64,000 bases of DNA from Cephalotus follicularis (GCA_001972305.1 BDDD01000894.1:204512-268511); one strand, 5' to 3'; positions 1-12,216 are shown, counted from the first letter of the stretch. Numbers and translations are program-made. Notes: a model not told the origin generated them from the sequence alone.

Positions 1-790
1 AAGAACAAATCAAATATTCAAGGATTTTTATTGATAGAATTGAAACAATAACAATCTAGGCTTTGTTCTAACCCAAAAACCTTAAAGAGTTTAGCAACTA
101 AACATTGTAAAATAAAATTGATAAAGAAAAAAATAGGGTTTCTACCAGTCTCTCTACTGAATTTGCCCGGCCTTGCATTGTTTTTATACTACAAAATTGA
201 TCAAAAACAGAAATAAATCAATCCTAGTTACAAAATCTAGCAAAAAAGCTAACTTTCTATTTTTGCTGTAGAAGAAGATGTCGACGCCTTTGGTTGAAGG
301 TCAACGCGTTTGCAAAGAGTCGTGTTTTGCTGAGATGAAAGACATTGATGTTGTTGAGAAGACGTCGATGCGTTTTGGTCCAAAACTACAGGTCGAAATT
401 GCATAAAGACATCAATGCGTTTAGTGAAAGACATCGATGTCTTTCTTATAGCATTTGAAGGTAGGCTTGCAATCCCAGAAAGGACATCGATCTGCAACAA
501 AAGACATTGACGCGTTTACCACAAACCAAGAAAAGACATCGATCCTCATGAAAGACATCGATGCTTTTAACTCTCTTTCTACAGAATTTGTCAATTCTTC
601 AATCTTTAATCTTTCAAGCTCCAATTTGCACAACTTTGGGTAGTATTCATGCACTTTGGCCCTTCTACTCTTGTACCTGAAAATCAACATAACACAACCA
701 AAGTAGTCTATTCCAAGCATAAAAATATCACAAATGAAAAAATATCACAAATAAATCATTAAAAACAAAACATTCTTATGCTAAACAGAT
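1..790. other. Unassigned repeat-derived sequence with TCGA palindrome cluster
   Basis: I recognise no gene or complete element here. The minus strand can be read over about 590-720 as a short Lys/Glu-rich peptide, but there is no domain to support it. Positions 276-575 hold a cluster of GACATCGATG-type units (see separate entry). The segment is AT-rich and ends where an LTR-like sequence appears to start (TGTAATGG at 791). It could be the 3' part of another retroelement running on the minus strand. Confidence 0.4.
276..575. repeat. Cluster of RTCGAY-centred palindromic units
   Basis: Irregularly spaced units of the type AAAGACATCGATGTCTTT, or halves of it, recur here: for example around 276-290 (GATGTCGACGCC), 360-375 (GACGTCGATGCG), 425-445 (GACATCGATGTC) and 540-570. 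The full unit is a degenerate 18-bp dyad, AAAGACRTCGAYGTCTTT. The same unit occurs in the Sirevirus and plus-strand Tekay LTRs of this window. Reading through it gives repeated Asp-Ile-Asp-Val/Ala-Phe peptides, which I treat as a by-product of the DNA motif. Confidence 0.75.
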
Positions 791-923
791 TGTAATGGAT
801 TGTATTGGACATTGAGAGATGATTGGTTTGAGGTATTTCTATACCTATTGCTTTAGTATTGATCATATGCATGTATATTTGGGGTATTTTGGGCTAAGTT
901 TCAGAAAAGTTGGCTGGATTGAC

Positions 924-930
924 TATATAA
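924..930 (+). promoter_or_regulatory. TATA box (TATATAA) of LTR-like element X
   Basis: TATATAA is followed about 25-80 bases later by a CT-rich tract typical of plant retroelement leaders. Placement inside an LTR-like sequence supports a promoter. No transcript evidence is available. Confidence 0.45.
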
Positions 931-1462
931 GTCAATCCTTAACCTTTTTCCTTCATTCTCTCATTTGTCCATTCTTGTAATTCTCTCTCTATCCTTCTCC
1001 TTCTCTCTCCCTAACTGAGCAGCCTCCTTCTTCCCAGCAGCTCCGAATATGGTACTCCAATAGTAAATAGCCATTGTGTCTCACCTCTTTTCTTGCTTTA
1101 GCAAGATAGCATCTGGGTTTTCAAGTGCTTCCAATTGCTGATTGATTGATTGGTACCTCAACTATTGAAGCTTCATTTCTAGGTAGGATTTCTCTACTTG
1201 AATTGTTTATGGCTTGATCGATTGATTGCTTGAATTGAATGATTGAGTGATTGTATTGTATTGAGTTGTGATATAAGGGTTTTTAGAGTGAATCCTTGAT
1301 CTAATTGATCTAGGAACATTGGAATTGTAAATTAAAGGTTGTAACAAGTTTTACTAACCGTAAAAGAGTGATTTTAACCCTTGGTTTTCAAAGAATTGCT
1401 TTAAACTAGAATTTGTCGTAAGATCGGGTTCATTTTCTGTTGAAAAATGGTTTTTCCCAGCA

Positions 1463-1815
1463 CAGACATCGACGCCTAGCCCATTGGCGTCAACGCGTTG
1501 AGCTTCTGAAGATCCTTTTCTGAGGTTTTATTCGACGTTAGTGTCAACGTGTATATTTGGCGTTGACGCGTACAACTTTGGATTTCCTTTTCCCAGGAAA
1601 GACATCAACGTAAATCATATAAGCCATCTCAGTGTCGATGTTTTCTGCTTAAGCGTCAACGCCTTGATTCAAGGACATCAACGCCTAAACCTACTGGTTT
1701 TTAGAAACGCGATGTGCGTCGATGCCTTCTGCCAAAGTCGTTGATGCCCATCAGCCTATTATTGAAAGTAAATGTTAAGCGTCGACGCGTATGGCCATAG
1801 CGTCGACGCCTAACA
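1463..1815. repeat. TCGA/TCAA-centred motif cluster in LTR X
   Basis: Units such as GACATCGACGCC, GGCGTCAACGCG, GGCGTTGACGCG, AGCGTCGACGCG and GCGTCGACGCC recur every 20-50 bases. The central hexamer varies between GTCGAC, ATCGAC and GTCAAC, while the GCG/GACG arms persist. The cluster lies downstream of the TATA box, the same relative position as in the Tekay-type LTRs. Confidence 0.7.
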
Positions 1816-2016
1816 CCCTGAATTAGAAAATAGATGTTTTGAAGCTAGTTTTCAACTTCTCTTCACATGGCCGCTTGACCGGAGCCTCACTTGAGACATT
1901 CGTGTGACATCCCGTGTCACTTTTACCTGGTTGACGGGTAAAAGATGTGAGCATATTTATTTTTATTACAGTTATCAGTATTATTATATTTTAAAAAAAA
2001 GAAGAAGCAGAAGTGT

Positions 2017-2054
2017 GAAGTGCCGGGCGTTTTCTAGAAAACGCCAGGCACTTC
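2017..2054. promoter_or_regulatory. 38-bp hairpin upstream of LTR TATA box
   Basis: GAAGTGCCGGGCGTTTTC and GAAAACGCCAGGCACTTC form an almost perfect 18-bp stem with a 2-base loop, ending 8 bases before the TATA box. A second small hairpin (GGCGC-TTA-GCGCC) lies downstream at about 2090-2102. Equivalent hairpins occupy the same place in the minus-strand LARD LTRs. Confidence 0.75.
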
Positions 2055-2062
2055 AAACACCA

Positions 2063-2070
2063 TATAAAAA
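2063..2070 (+). promoter_or_regulatory. TATA box of LARD-type LTR
   Basis: TATAAAAA lies about 160 bases inside the LTR, directly after the hairpin and before a purine-rich leader. This is the expected layout of an LTR core promoter; the call is by sequence only. Confidence 0.55.
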
Positions 2071-2753
2071 GGACAAGGCATGGGCGCTTAGCGCCTGTGC
2101 CATTGATAAAGAAATAGAGGCAAAGAGCGGAAGAGGAGTCGCGTGGGAGAAGAGAAAGGGAGAGCAGTGCAGGGAAGAGAGAAGGAGAAAGAAGATAAGC
2201 GGAGAAAAGAGATTGGCAGCGGCAGTCTTGCTGTCGCCCGACGCCATCTTCGCCGTTTTTGCACCAAGTGAAAAGGTGAGTCCTTCAACCTCTTCTTCTT
2301 TGTCATCTTTCTTCTTCTACATTGACGCTTCTTCTCCATTGACGCTTCTTTGTGTAGCTTCAATTTCAGCGTCGCCCTTCCTCCGTTGTGATCGTCATTG
2401 GTGAAGGCTGAGTCAATTCAGTGGATTTGGCGCAGCAGTGGGTGGAATCAGTTGTCACAAGGAGTTGACAATTCAGTTTGACGGTGAAGAAGAGAAGGAG
2501 AAAAATCTGCTATTGGCAACAGAATCGTTACACAAACTGTTTCTTTTCAGGGATTGCAACTGATTTTTATGGATTATGTGAGCATATTGTGATAGTAATT
2601 GAAGTATATAAATGTGGAATTTTATTTATTCTTAGAATTCTTGGCTAAGTGTGATTTGGGGTTACTAGTACTAATTAATGGATTAATTGAATGTTATGGA
2701 AAAGCTATAATGAGGTGAAATAATAAGGATTAAGTTATTGGAGGTTAAGGGTT

Positions 2754-2754
2754 G

Positions 2755-2789
<35 letters not shown>

Positions 2790-2790
2790 T
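2754..2790. repeat. Compound (TA)n(GA)n microsatellite
   Basis: A run of TA dinucleotides passes directly into a run of GA dinucleotides within the LARD-type LTR. Confidence 0.9.
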
Positions 2791-5619
2791 TAATTTGTTT
2801 ATGTGTTATATGTGTAAGAATATGGAAGTTGATAAGAGGAGTAAGTATGTGATTAAGGAATTGAAAGTGACTAAGGACAACAGGAATTTCATAAACTGCT
2901 CACTAATTTTTTGCTCCTAGTTTTCTGGTTGTTTACGAATAAAGAAGGAATGATTTCTTGCTAAGGTTACAAGATATGAAGGATAATAGTCTTAGTAACT
3001 TGTGTTCATCAAGAAAGTTAAGAGACTTTGGCCTAATAAGTCATTATGAAGTAGTGATATATTGAGTGATAAATGGTAATGGTAAAACCTTTAGATGAAT
3101 GGTTGGTTGTTGTTGCGAACGATTGTATTAAGTTATTGATATCGGCATCTACAGTCGTCATGTTGCCGAAATGGCTTTTTAGACACTTTTCTAACCTAGA
3201 GTGGTCCGATTGACTTGAAATTTTAATGGTAGACCTTAGGATAGCTTTAAATAATACCTGTAAAGTTTTGTGCCAAACAGAGATGGTTTGGACTAAAAAG
3301 TGTGAAATTACGCTAAATCATTTTGAAACGGTGATTTTACAAAGGAACTTATAGCTGCGCTTATCCGTTTGAATTGATTTTTTAGAAGCAGACTCCTAGA
3401 TATGTTTAAGCACATTCCTAAAAGTTTGGTATCAAACGGATATGATTTTGGCCAAAAAGTCTTGTTTTTGCAGTTTTTACAGAAAAATAGTTCAAACCTT
3501 AGTTTTTCAAAGTAGCTCATAGCTCCGGTCATCCGTTTCACTTTATTTTTCAGTGGTAGACTCTTGGGTAGGAATAAACACCTTTCCCATTGTTTCACCC
3601 CCATTGGATGAGTAAAAATTATAAAAAGGGTGTTAACTTTTCTTTTGCGAAAAATTCGTTTAACAATGACTTTACAAAGGAGACTAAAGCTCAGCTTGTC
3701 GGTTTCACTTGTATTTCGAATGACAGACTACTGAGATCTTTTAATTATGATATAGAAAGTTTCACTTTAGTACAACATCTTAATGCATAAAGTAGCTCAT
3801 ACGTGTATTCATGTAGAGTTAAGGATTTGATCGATGATAGTGGAGCTTCTCGTCCATGACGTGGAAGACGATAGCCGAACTAGATTTCAGTATTTGGTGA
3901 GACGCAGATCCTGTGGATGATTTAGAGCATAGAGGGACTAGTATGCGAGAGTTATTAGCATTGATACTGTGAGTGGGACATTCCCTTTCTTTATTTTTGT
4001 TGTCTTTGAAACTCTTGTTTATATATGTGCCCTTTGTTTGTTATTGATGATCTAATCGGGATTTGAATCCCACATGTCTTATGTTGAGTTTATTATTGAT
4101 TGTTATGCGATAGACTCTGGGTGACTAGGTCACCTTCTTGTTTTTCTTTATGTATCATTGTTACCGTGTTTTTGTACTCTGATGCTGGGTACTATGTGGT
4201 CTGTGACATGTACTAATGGTCTAGGGTGAGGTGTACGTTTGACGCTCAACTCTCCTTAGCATACCCATTGGTCTATGACAGGGTGTTATGTGGGAATTGC
4301 CCCCGGGTTCCATACCTGGATCTGCGACATACTATTGTCTATGATGGTATGCTGAGTATGAGTGCAGAAGAGCCGCTCCGTCACTCACTTGACACACCAT
4401 ATTATTAGTCTGATGATATTTTTGCCAATGTGGCTACAGCCTGTGTGGCTGGATGACATTGATATGCTTACATGTATACCCATCGTGAGAGGTGGGGCAC
4501 GTGCTGCTTACCCGCATGCCCTTGGTGGTTATGGGGTGTGTGCTGCTTACCATAGGCACTCTGCACCGGTGTATGATGGATGATGTACACATCCTGTAGC
4601 CTATTGGCCTATATGTATATTATTGCTGCAGCCAGATTCAGTATTGCCATTAGATATGGCCATACGGGAGTTGACGGATATATGGAATTGACGGTGATAT
4701 GATATGACGACAGATGTACCAGCATATTCGGATGTTGTGATTTTCTTCATGGGCACAAACCTTGATCTTTTATTCATGATCATGTCTTTGATTCTTGATA
4801 TTCATGTATATTGATTTGTTGTGATCTTGTTATACTCGGATGACATTATTTTTGTTTGTGTTGTTATTCAGCGGGTATTCAGATGTTTATCTTGGGCTTA
4901 CAACCAGTTACAGTTATTGTATAATCATTTCCATTATTGAGTTGTGATCTTATATTTTGGAGTCTTATTGATGATTATGTCTTTTCATGGATTCTCTTAT
5001 ATTTGTAGCCTATACTTTTGATTTCCTCATAAATATATTTTGTTTCAGCACATCCAATTATTCATGGATGTAACAGGGAATGATTTGTCCCAACTCACTT
5101 AGTCATTTGGACTAACCCCTTCCCAGTTTTCTATTCAGATGATGGTGAGCAGTTGCTAAGTCGAATTCAATAGTGGATGGACCACGAGGGCAGGGCATGC
5201 TAAAAGGGTTTTCAACACATGCATAGTTTCACTACATTAGCATTTTAATTACGCATTATTTATGTTTTTAAATAAATGTTTTCCTTATGGTTTTGTTATA
5301 AAAGGGCAGAGCCCAATATATTTATGATTCATGCTTGCTGATATGGTTGCGGCAGAGCCCAACCTATACATGTTTATTAGTTTAAACTGTTGATTCCTCC
5401 TTCAGGAGTGCGGTTGCTGAGGGTTGAGCCCGTTTATAAAATGTGTTTTTCTTTACAGGGGGCATAGTTTGATAAATGGATACTACATGCCCGATTTTCA
5501 TAAAATTTTAAGAGTTAGAAACATTTTCAAGTTTTTGGAAAAAGTTCAACTTTATGATGGTTTTAAAAAGTTTTCAAATAAGGTTTAAGATATCACATGG
5601 AGGTTTCCGAAGGGAGGCT

Positions 5620-8600
5620 TGTCACACCCGTTTCCTACCGAGACGGATGTGAAAATCACATGGCAAGCCTCGTTTCAGAAACCACCACGTGATATCTTAA
5701 AATCTGAAGTTTCTTTAAAACAATTTCAACCATAAGTTGAGGATTCTAAAAACTTGAAAAATTTTCTAACTCTTAAAATTTTACGAAAATCGGGCATGTA
5801 GTATCCGTTTATCGGACTATGCCCCCTGTAAATAAAAAGACAGTTTATAATTACACTCCTGAATGAGGAATCAACAGTTTATAATGGGGCTCAACCCTCA
5901 GTAAACCACAATTTAAAACAGTAAACATAGGTTGGGCTCAACCTCAACCATTTCAACTAGCAATAAAAGTAAATCTATATGGCTTGGCCCTTTAAAAGCA
6001 AAACTATAAAGGAAAACGTTTATATGAAAACATAAGTAAATGCATAATTTAGATGCTAATGTAGTTATGATATGAATGTGTTGAAATCCTGGGAGCATGC
6101 CCTGCCCTCGTCATCCATCATCTACTGAACAGGTCTAACAATCATCCTGCCCTCGTGACTAAGTGAGTAGAAACAAAATACATCTCCCATAACTATAAAC
6201 CAAATAAAAGGAGAATAAAATAAGCTCAAAGTAGAATATAAAGTAAATCCACGGCATACAATGACAACAAATAAGATAAGATCCACAAAGATAGCATGAT
6301 CACAAAGGACAACAAAATCCTCAAGGAAATCAAGATCCACCCAGGATATCGAGACCACAAATGGATATCGAGATTACAAGGGATATCAATATTCTCGATG
6401 CGTAAACGAAATCCACAAAACAGATCCACAAGGGTAACAAGATCATTTCAATGCTTAATAATTAATTTCCACAAATATGAACATAGACATTAACAAAACG
6501 TCATGAATGAAACTCAGAAGTCAACGATAAATGTTTCACTAAACAATCTCAAGGTTCAAGACTTCCAAAGTACCATAAAATCAGAGTTCATGAAAATATC
6601 AATAATCGCGGATATGATCAAGAATATAAACTCATGCTGGATAGAATCAATAAATGAAAGAAATGAAAGACCATCATGGCTCCATGAAAAAACGCTCAAA
6701 CTCATCAAATGCAATAACGTAGGAATCCAAGAAACAATCTCGTTGATCAAGTCAAACTTATACAACACAATAGACTTGCAATGAAACAACAAGTGACTCA
6801 ACAAGGAGGTCCACTGAACAATTACCATACTCAAGGCAATAATCAAATGTATAAGAGTCACAATAATATCAAATTTTTAGATATCAAAGCATATAGACAT
6901 GATCATAACTCAAATGACAGTATCAATATCAAGAATGTAATATGTGCCCAAAAATATCATAAACATATAAGAGGATGCTGGTACCTATCATGTCACTGCC
7001 TCATATCCCCGCCAAATCACATGGCATCATATCATATCCCCGCCAAATCACATGGCATCATATCATAACCGCTGCAGCAATAATATCAGGCCAGTAGGCT
7101 ACAGGATGTGACCATCATCCATCATACACCAGTGCAAAGTGCCTATGGTAAGCATAACATCCAAACCTCGCACGAGGGGCCGACATATACCGTACGGACC
7201 CTAGCCCTCGCTGAGAAAACCCGCACGCACACTCAACCTCATCTGAGGGACCCGCGTGCAATATATATATATCAACAACCAATCACAGTCCAATATGAGG
7301 GTAATGGAGCAGCTATGCTGCACTCACACTCAGCATACCATCATAGACAATAATATGCCGTAGATCCAGGTATGGAACCCGGGGGCAGTTAACACATAAC
7401 ACCCCATCATATACCAATGGGTCTGCTAAGTAGAGTTGAGCATCGAACATATACCTCTCCGTGGACCGGTAATACAAATCAGAGAACCCGGTACCCAGCA
7501 TCAGAGTATATCAAAGTATAACAATATAACAATTCACGATATCACAAACGTGAGAAGGTGACCAAGTCACCCAGAACATCTAGCATATACCGCTCGGAAT
7601 CATATCACAGTGATGAATATAACAACAAAAGACAACCGGGATACAAATCCCAACCAATATCACCATCTCAAGGCAATAGGGCACATATGGAATGATATAA
7701 CTCTCAAACAATGAAGAAGTGAATATCACAATGAATCAACATATCGAATACGAGAATCAATACAAATCAACAAATTCAGCTCTCAATAGCCATCTCATAA
7801 TAGAATCCAAAAAGGGCACCAATATCATCAAGAACAAGTACAATGAGAGTAAGGGAAGAGAATCTCCCACTCAAAAACACATAGCTCTCACAACAACGAT
7901 CTCTCGAAATGGATAAAGATTTTCCAACGATACCCATAATAAGGTTCAACTATAACGATACAGAGATGGAAAGAATATAATAGCAATAGCAACAAAGTAC
8001 ATCTCCATAGGAGCCAAACAGATATACAACAGCAACAAAAAACATATATGTCCACAAGAGCCAATGCGGATATAATAACAAGGAGACAAGGTGGGTATAC
8101 AATCAATCAATGTGTCATATCAATATCAATGTTAAATTGGAATACCAATAGAGGGCTCAAAGAAAATGATTAAGGAATCGATTTCAAATCAACTATTAAA
8201 AAGTCATATCAATATGAACATTCAAACGAATACTAATAAAGGGTTCAATCGAAACAATAATGTAATCATCATAGAACAAGGGCTATCAACAAGTTAAATG
8301 AATCACAAACGTAAAAATAACAAATTAAGTATACATATTCATCATCAAAGAATTTCATGAATAATAATATAAGAGAAGGAGATGTTCTACTCACAATATC
8401 AGAGCCGATACTACCACGGACTAACCCCGTCAAGCTTTGAATCGACTATCGGGTTCTCGTCATCGTTTCAAAACTCTATCAACCGTCACACTGCATTAAC
8501 ACCACATATTCGTTACTTTCTTCACATATGCAGTTAACACTATGAGTCACCAGAGCTTTGGCCAATTTCCGGTCAACCTGCCAAAGTTCCAACGTGCAGC

Positions 8601-9427
8601 CACCACCGGCAGTGATCAACTCACATTACTAATCGAACTCACTGTGACATGCCCGGGAACGGGCAACCACCACCGACAGTGAGTTTGACTCATTGAGTCA
8701 ACTCGCCAGTCATCCAACAAATATAGCCACTTCACAAAAAGGTGTACACGAGGCCTGTAATATGCGTCTCCGACCGTAACTAGCCAAGAATCGGCGGCTG
8801 CCGCCGCGCCATAACTCCGGCCGAGATGCCATTGCTCCGGTCTCACCACCAGTAGCCTCCACAGCATTCAAGCTACTCATTGGTGGCCGAGACTCACCGG
8901 GAATCGGCACCAAAAGTGGCGGCAAAGGCGGCAGTGAGTCAACTCGCTCAGTTGTCTCAACCGCAAAAAATATAGCCGAATCACGCCTTAACCACCGCTG
9001 ATATGGGAAGAGGTGGTCTTTTAGACCATGACCGGCCCAACCCGCAATGAAAACGGCGGCGGAGGAGGGCTGGCAGTGTCGACAGAGAGGAAGAGAAGGA
9101 AGGAGAGAGAAGAAGAAAGGAGGGAGAAGGAGAATACCTAGCAGTGGTCACGTCGTCTGCCGTCTCCCCTTGCCCCCCGCGCCTTGCCGAGCTTCTTCTC
9201 CGGCGTCTCTCCCACTCTTTCGCGCTATCTCTCTGTCTCAACTCTCTCCGTCTCTGTTCTCTTCATTCTCGGGCGCATGGCGCCTGAGCCCCTCTTTTCT
9301 TTTTAATTTGTCTGGCGCCAGACCTCTTTTTTTTAAATAATAATATTATTATTATAATAACAATAAAAAATAATACTGTGCTCATGTCACGTACATCGAC
9401 CTCGTAAAAGTGGCACGGGGTGTCATA
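5620..9427 (-). mobile_element. LARD tandem array: 3' LTR (LTR-a)
   Basis: On the plus strand it opens TGTCACACCCG and closes with the mutated end GTGTCATA. The same 3.8-kb sequence is found as LTR-b (22222-49315 with nests) and LTR-c (53995-57723). Orientation is minus: the purine-rich tract before the LTR start lies at 9428-9445 on its right. Relative to LTR-b and LTR-c it lacks about 50 bp near 6150 and has a collapsed hairpin at 9310-9323. A 33-bp unit is duplicated at about 7000-7065. Short reading frames inside it are not conserved and are treated as noise. Confidence 0.85.
9310..9323. promoter_or_regulatory. Collapsed LTR hairpin (LTR-a)
   Basis: GTCTGGCGCCAGAC is a 14-bp perfect palindrome. 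The other two LTRs have a 36-bp hairpin here (49168-49203 and 57583-57618). The central 22 bases (upper stem and loop) are missing, leaving only the base of the stem, which fits replication slippage at a hairpin. Confidence 0.75.
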
Positions 9428-9961
9428 ATCTCCCCACATTAAGAAATTTCTTCCCCGAAATTTACTCACATTACATGGTAAAGCAATCTCTATTGCTCAA
9501 GTATCTGTACTAGTACTCCCTCAACATCGATACATGGAAGCTATCATGGATGCATTACAACTCTATAGATGAGTTGGTTATGGCCATGTCTTGCCTATTT
9601 TAGTGGAAGTCCTGCGACAAAGCTCGTCTGTAATGGATCTATACCGATACTTCATCGTCACTGATATAAATCATATGTGACATCTCTGTAAGTACCATTC
9701 TCGCCCAACCAGGCTTATCTTCAGAGTTCCGATGGAATACCGTTCATTAGTACTGATATGGTCACTCCTCAAAGTGGTCTAGATCATAAATGAGCCTAAT
9801 CGACAGAAATGAGTCGTTGGATAGGTTATCCCAGTATGACATATATCGCATCGCACCTTAGCTGTGTCCATGTCGATCATATAATGAAGTCCATCATGAC
9901 TTGCTCCCATAAGACGTCAACAACCACATGAACAACTCGTAAAGCCAACTGGCACATTTAT
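9428..9961 (-). mobile_element. LARD internal domain 1, 3' portion
   Basis: This is the part of the first internal domain next to the 3' LTR. The minus-strand end reads TTAATGTGGGGAGATTA immediately before the LTR, a weak polypurine tract. It contains a 5S rRNA-derived module (9668-9779). No reading frame resembles gag or pol. It is cut at 9961 by a solo LTR insertion and resumes at 20113. Confidence 0.8.
9668..9779 (-). ncRNA. 5S rRNA-derived module in LARD internal domain 1
   Basis: The reverse complement reads in the order of plant 5S rRNA: GAGTGACCATATCAGTACTAA near the start, then CATCGGAACTCTGAAG, GATAAGCCTGGTTGGGCGAGA and ATGGTACT. These correspond to the 5' domain, the loop before box A, box A and the start of the intermediate element. 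The 3' third has drifted. Sequence on both sides (such as TGATCTAGACC just before it) is shared with the other copies, so the module is part of the element and not a separate insertion. It is too diverged to call a functional 5S gene. Confidence 0.8.
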
Positions 9962-10129
9962 TGTAATAACCACAATTTCAATCCATTTACACTGTACTCT
10001 TGATGAATAAAATATGCAGTTACTTGAATTTTAATGTCTAATTGTTATATGAATTGTGATAGTGAATTCAATTGAGGTAATAAACTTAAGCAACCAAAAT
10101 CAGGCAAAACAGCTAACTGTTACAGGGTA

Positions 10130-10226
10130 AGAGTCGACTGCCTAGTTCATGGGGGAACATCCGGCTGTCATAGGGGAATAGTCGACTGTTTGATGCTAGG
10201 AATGCACAGTCGACTGCCAAGTGAAT
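10130..10226. repeat. CAGTCGACTG palindrome cluster, upstream
   Basis: Units include GAGTCGACTGCC, TAGTCGACTGTT, CAGTCGACTGCC and CAGTCGACTGG, spaced 20-45 bases apart upstream of TATAAA at 10496. The core is a perfect palindrome with arms CAG/CTG. Confidence 0.8.
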
Positions 10227-11287
10227 ACAGTCGACTGGAATGGCACAGAATAGGTGTCTGTGCATGCCTGGGTGATAGAACCAAGGGGAGTGCATGACGG
10301 GCAGGTGTCATGCGAGACAACAGCTACCAGAACATGCAAAAAAGGAATTCTTTGCATGTGCTCTGCAGACCTGCAACCTGCAAACAAAAATGGGAAGAGA
10401 GAAAGGTGAGAAAGAAGGGAACATGTGAGATAGAGAGAAGGAGGAAGGGAATGAAGAATTAATGACTGAAAACAGGATTGAGGATACATCTCCCTTATAA
10501 ACAGACATTGCCTGAGTGTTTTGAGAGTTAGAAAACACTGAGGATAGAGGGAGACTTGCTGGAGGATTTTAGGAGTTGCATTTGGAGGTTTGGGGTGTTC
10601 AAAGAGACTTGGAAGCTTTGGATTTTTTCCTGGTAAGTTCCCAAATCTGAGCTCACCACTGATGTAGTGATTTGTTAATATTGTAACTAGGAGTATGTTA
10701 GAATGCCTTCTGTTAACATGATTAAGGTTAGAAATTTCTGGAATTGAAATGGAATTGGTAAATGGTTCAAGAAGAGTTGAGATTGTAAGCTCTAATTTGA
10801 ATTATAGTTGTTGTTAGTTGTCCAGGTATATGTATACTGATCCCTTATGTATATATATACATCTTCTGTTAACACTTTAAGATCCCAGAATCTGAAATTG
10901 TAATATATTTGACAAAGAGTTCAAGGAGAAATTGTGAAAGGGGTAATTTTGAAGCTTACTGAATTATTGATGAGCTACTGTGGAGTAGTAATTGTAACCA
11001 GAATTAGTTAACTTACTGATTACATGACTGAGCCTTCGAGCATGCATTGTATAGATCATTTCTGCTGAGATTGGAAGGCTAAGTTGGTGAAAGAGCCTTG
11101 GAAACTCAAAGAGAGAAATCAATCCGAATTGATTTCGGGATAGCGTTTAAGGTAGGGGTAATGACATATTTTGGAAGATATATTATGCATATCATGTATG
11201 CTTAATTTTCTGTTTGATTGCATGTGTTATTGGGTTAGTATTTGGACATTAAAATGCATAACCTGCAACTGCCTGCCGTTTCTGGGA

Positions 11288-11408
11288 AAGAAGTCGACCG
11301 TTTCCATGACAGTCGACTACTCAAATGAACCAGTCGACTGTTAAGAACAAACAGTCGACTACTCAACCAAACAGCCGACTGTTCTTGGAAACAGCCGACT
11401 GTTCTGGG
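11288..11408. repeat. CAGTCGACTG palindrome cluster, downstream
   Basis: At least six units occur (AAGTCGACCGTT, CAGTCGACTACT, CAGTCGACTGTT, CAGTCGACTACT, CAGCCGACTGTT twice), spaced about 20 bases apart in the 3' half of the LTR. Confidence 0.85.
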
Positions 11409-11785
11409 TTGGAATTGTGATACAAGCCCTGATTAGACCTTCAATTGAATGTAATTTGACATGGCCTCCATATTGGATGACTGTGATAGTCAACCCTGGC
11501 CTTATACAACTACATTTCAGAATTTAAACAAAGTGTATACTCCTTGTGAGAATTTACAAGAGTAACTAGAGTATACAATAACTTGATTGAACCTTGGATT
11601 ATTGCTGTGCTTATTGTTTGTTGCATATGCTACTGTTATAAGTAATGTATACTATTTAGGGTGTTCATTAATGTTGACGATTTAGTCTCAATCTTAGTTT
11701 TGATGATAACATATTTGCATTTGACAAGTTTACTTGATGTGCAAGAAATTACAAGTTCAATACCAAAGCAAAAATACCATCTGCA

Positions 11786-12216
11786 GAAGAAGTCATCGAC
11801 TTTCAAGGAATAACATCGACGTCCGTACAGAAAGACATCTACTACTTTAAAGAAGACATCGACGTCTTTAGGTGCCAAAGTTACAAGACAATTTCGAGTG
11901 AAGACATCGATGCTTATCAGTAAAGACATCGACGTCCGTACGAAAGACATCGACGCCTTTTAATAGACATCGACGCCTTTCTAGAGCTACCTGCATTTCC
12001 CAGAAAATACATCGACTCCCACAGAAGAAGTCAGTGTGATGATCAAAGATTCAAATGCTGGAGATTTCCCAGAAAAGACATCGACTCCTTTAAAAAGACA
12101 TCGACGTCTTTTTAAATGAACAAGACCCGGGAAACCTGGAACGGCTAGTACATGCACTACCAACGGCTATCAACTACAAAGACATCGACGCCTTTTTGAA
12201 AGACATCGACGTCTTT
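11786..12216. repeat. AAAGACATCGACGTCTTT palindrome cluster in Sirevirus 5' LTR
   Basis: More than ten units or half-units of AAAGACRTCGAYGTCTTT are spread over 430 bases upstream of the TATA box. Examples are near 11858-11875, 11923-11960, 12070-12110 and 12178-12215. Arms are often complete on one side only (GACATCGACGCCTTT). Confidence 0.85.

Larger units (their letters stand above)
791..1902 (+). mobile_element. Left part of an LTR-like element 'X', interrupted at 1903
   Basis: This stretch reads like the U3/R portion of a plant LTR on the plus strand. It has a TATA box at 924-930, a CT-rich leader at about 950-1010, and a downstream palindrome cluster (1463-1815). It stops at a clean insertion. 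The 5 bases before the inserted LTR (ATTCG, 1898-1902) are nearly repeated after it (ATTCA, 57774-57778), so the sequence resumes at 57779. The start at TGTAATGG (791) is a guess. The 4 bases before it (AGAT) match the 4 bases after the proposed right end (58937-58940). Confidence 0.5.
1903..5619 (+). mobile_element. Solo LTR of LARD superfamily, left part (plus orientation)
   Basis: It starts TGTGACATCCCGTGTCAC, the plus-strand counterpart of the minus-strand LARD LTR termini in this window. It carries a strong hairpin (2017-2054) directly before a TATA box (2063-2070). The LTR is split: after 5619 the tandem LARD begins, flanked by an exact 5-bp duplication (AGGCT, 5615-5619 and 57724-57728). 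Its last 45 bases lie at 57729-57773 and end GGTGTGACA. Removing the insert gives about 3.76 kb, matching the LARD LTR length. No internal domain flanks it, and a near-TSD (ATTCG/ATTCA) encloses it, so I call it a solo LTR. Confidence 0.8.
9962..11671 (+). mobile_element. Solo LTR (Tekay-related), left part
   Basis: It begins TGTAATAACCACAATTTC and ends, after the nested Sirevirus, at GGGGTGTGACA (20107). The flanks TTTAT (9957-9961) and TGTAT (20108-20112) are a one-mismatch TSD, and the LARD internal sequence continues across it. TATAAA at 10496-10501 follows a purine-rich stretch. Two palindrome clusters of the CAGTCGACTG type lie on either side of the promoter/leader (10130-10226 and 11288-11408). 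It is split at 11672 by the Sirevirus. No internal domain is attached. Confidence 0.75.

Noticed and set aside
249-720. Proteins with repeated Asp-Ile-Asp-Val-Phe peptides
   Set aside because: The peptides are translations of the DNA palindrome AAAGACATCGATGTC. The frames overlap on both strands and have no domain.
1904-2404. 166-codon Arg/Ser-rich reading frame on the plus strand
   Set aside because: It lies in the U3/R part of the LARD-type LTR, across the hairpin and TATA box, and is not kept in the other LTR copies.
5560-5700. Large inverted repeat as a MITE or foldback element
   Set aside because: Explained by a minus-strand LARD LTR inserted near the end of a related plus-strand LTR, with TSD AGGCT.
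11786-12216. CRISPR-like array of GACATCGACGTC repeats
   Set aside because: Spacing is irregular, units are degenerate palindromes inside plant LTRs, and there are no cas genes; the genome is eukaryotic.
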